A program made the translations under genes and the position numbers. Below are positions 63,951 to 64,000 of a stretch of 64,000 nucleotides of DNA, piece after piece. The notes below the pieces were generated by a model. The model searched no databases. It had not been told where the DNA came from and saw only the letters and a list, made by a program, of their open reading frames with translations. How positions within the stretch are numbered: position 1 is the first letter of the stretch; each line of letters opens with the position of its first letter. Source of the stretch: Xylanibacter rodentium (GTDB lineage Bacteria > Bacteroidota > Bacteroidia > Bacteroidales > Bacteroidaceae); assembly GCF_013166575.1 (NCBI RefSeq), contig NZ_JABKKE010000001.1, positions 186,001 through 250,000 on the forward strand. Direction: 5' to 3'.

Positions 63951-64000
63951 AGAGAGTAAAGTGCCCCAAGTGCGACAACTACATCACGTTTGACGAGACG
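63947..64000 (+). CDS. Start of a zinc-ribbon protein (cut by window edge)
   Basis: An ATG at 63947 overlaps the HU/SPOR stop (ATGA). The first 18 residues are MKRVKCPKCDNYITFDET, with the first CxxC of a zinc ribbon. This resembles small Bacteroidales zinc-ribbon proteins encoded after the HU/SPOR gene, but the rest is outside the window. Confidence 0.65.
   Translation, partial: MKRVKCPKCDNYITFDET

Overview
The window reads as chromosome of an anaerobic or aerotolerant member of the Bacteroidales, most likely Bacteroides/Prevotella-like. I cannot fix the genus by eye. The evidence is the recurring Bacteroidetes promoter (TTTG, 19-20 nt, TAnnTTTG, usually ending ...TTTGC) in front of many genes, a bat (aerotolerance) operon, an Nqr sodium pump, a lipoprotein-type TamA (TamL) with a giant TamB, a malic enzyme fused to a phosphotransacetylase-like domain, and DUF4301 and HU-CCDC81/SPOR proteins. 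All are typical of this phylum. Gene content is mostly core. No prophage, integrase, transposase gene, rRNA operon or CRISPR array was seen.

Layout. 1-6.4 kb: minus-strand moxR-DUF58-membrane protein-batA-batBC(fused)-batD operon, cut by the left edge. 6.6-12.4 kb: a SpoU-type RNA methyltransferase, divergent tamL, a small lipoprotein, a WalJ/YycJ-type metallo-beta-lactamase and a DbpA-like helicase. 12.9-16.9 kb: serC, serA, DUF1015 and IMPACT/YigZ. 17.0-17.4 kb: convergent tRNA-Ser and tRNA-Asp genes, each with promoter and terminator. 17.5-22.7 kb: minus-strand recR-membrane protein-glycosyltransferase-GNAT with ATGA overlaps, preceded by engB and an Uup-like ABC-F ATPase. 23.6-29.5 kb: nqrABCDEF. 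29.6-34.1 kb: tamB. 34.2-38.0 kb: nrdG, nrdD and a hemerythrin-domain LuxR-type regulator. 38.4-44.3 kb: gdhA, then hexuronate genes (uxuA, a short-chain dehydrogenase, uxaB). 44.5-50.8 kb: TIGR02757 protein, uvrA, tRNA-Thr, tRNA-Gly and a Rel synthetase with a decayed hydrolase site. 50.9-58.5 kb: DUF4301, TetR, malic enzyme/Pta, 5'-nucleotidase family and NudC. 58.7-64.0 kb: a lipoprotein, ugd, a 1.9-kb gene-free stretch packed with inverted repeats, an HU/SPOR protein and the start of a zinc-ribbon protein.

Together the genes suggest fermentative and anaerobic-respiratory life: Na+-pumping NADH:quinone oxidoreductase, anaerobic ribonucleotide reductase, NADP-linked glutamate and malate metabolism and pectin-sugar (galacturonate/glucuronate) breakdown, plus oxygen/NO-stress functions (bat operon, hemerythrin regulator). 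The least explained part is intergenic. There are several families of long, near-perfect inverted repeats (39.8, 42.4/48.4, 52.4, 58.5, 61.2 and 61.8-62.6 kb), some sharing sequence between distant loci, which look like non-autonomous or structured-RNA/DNA elements.
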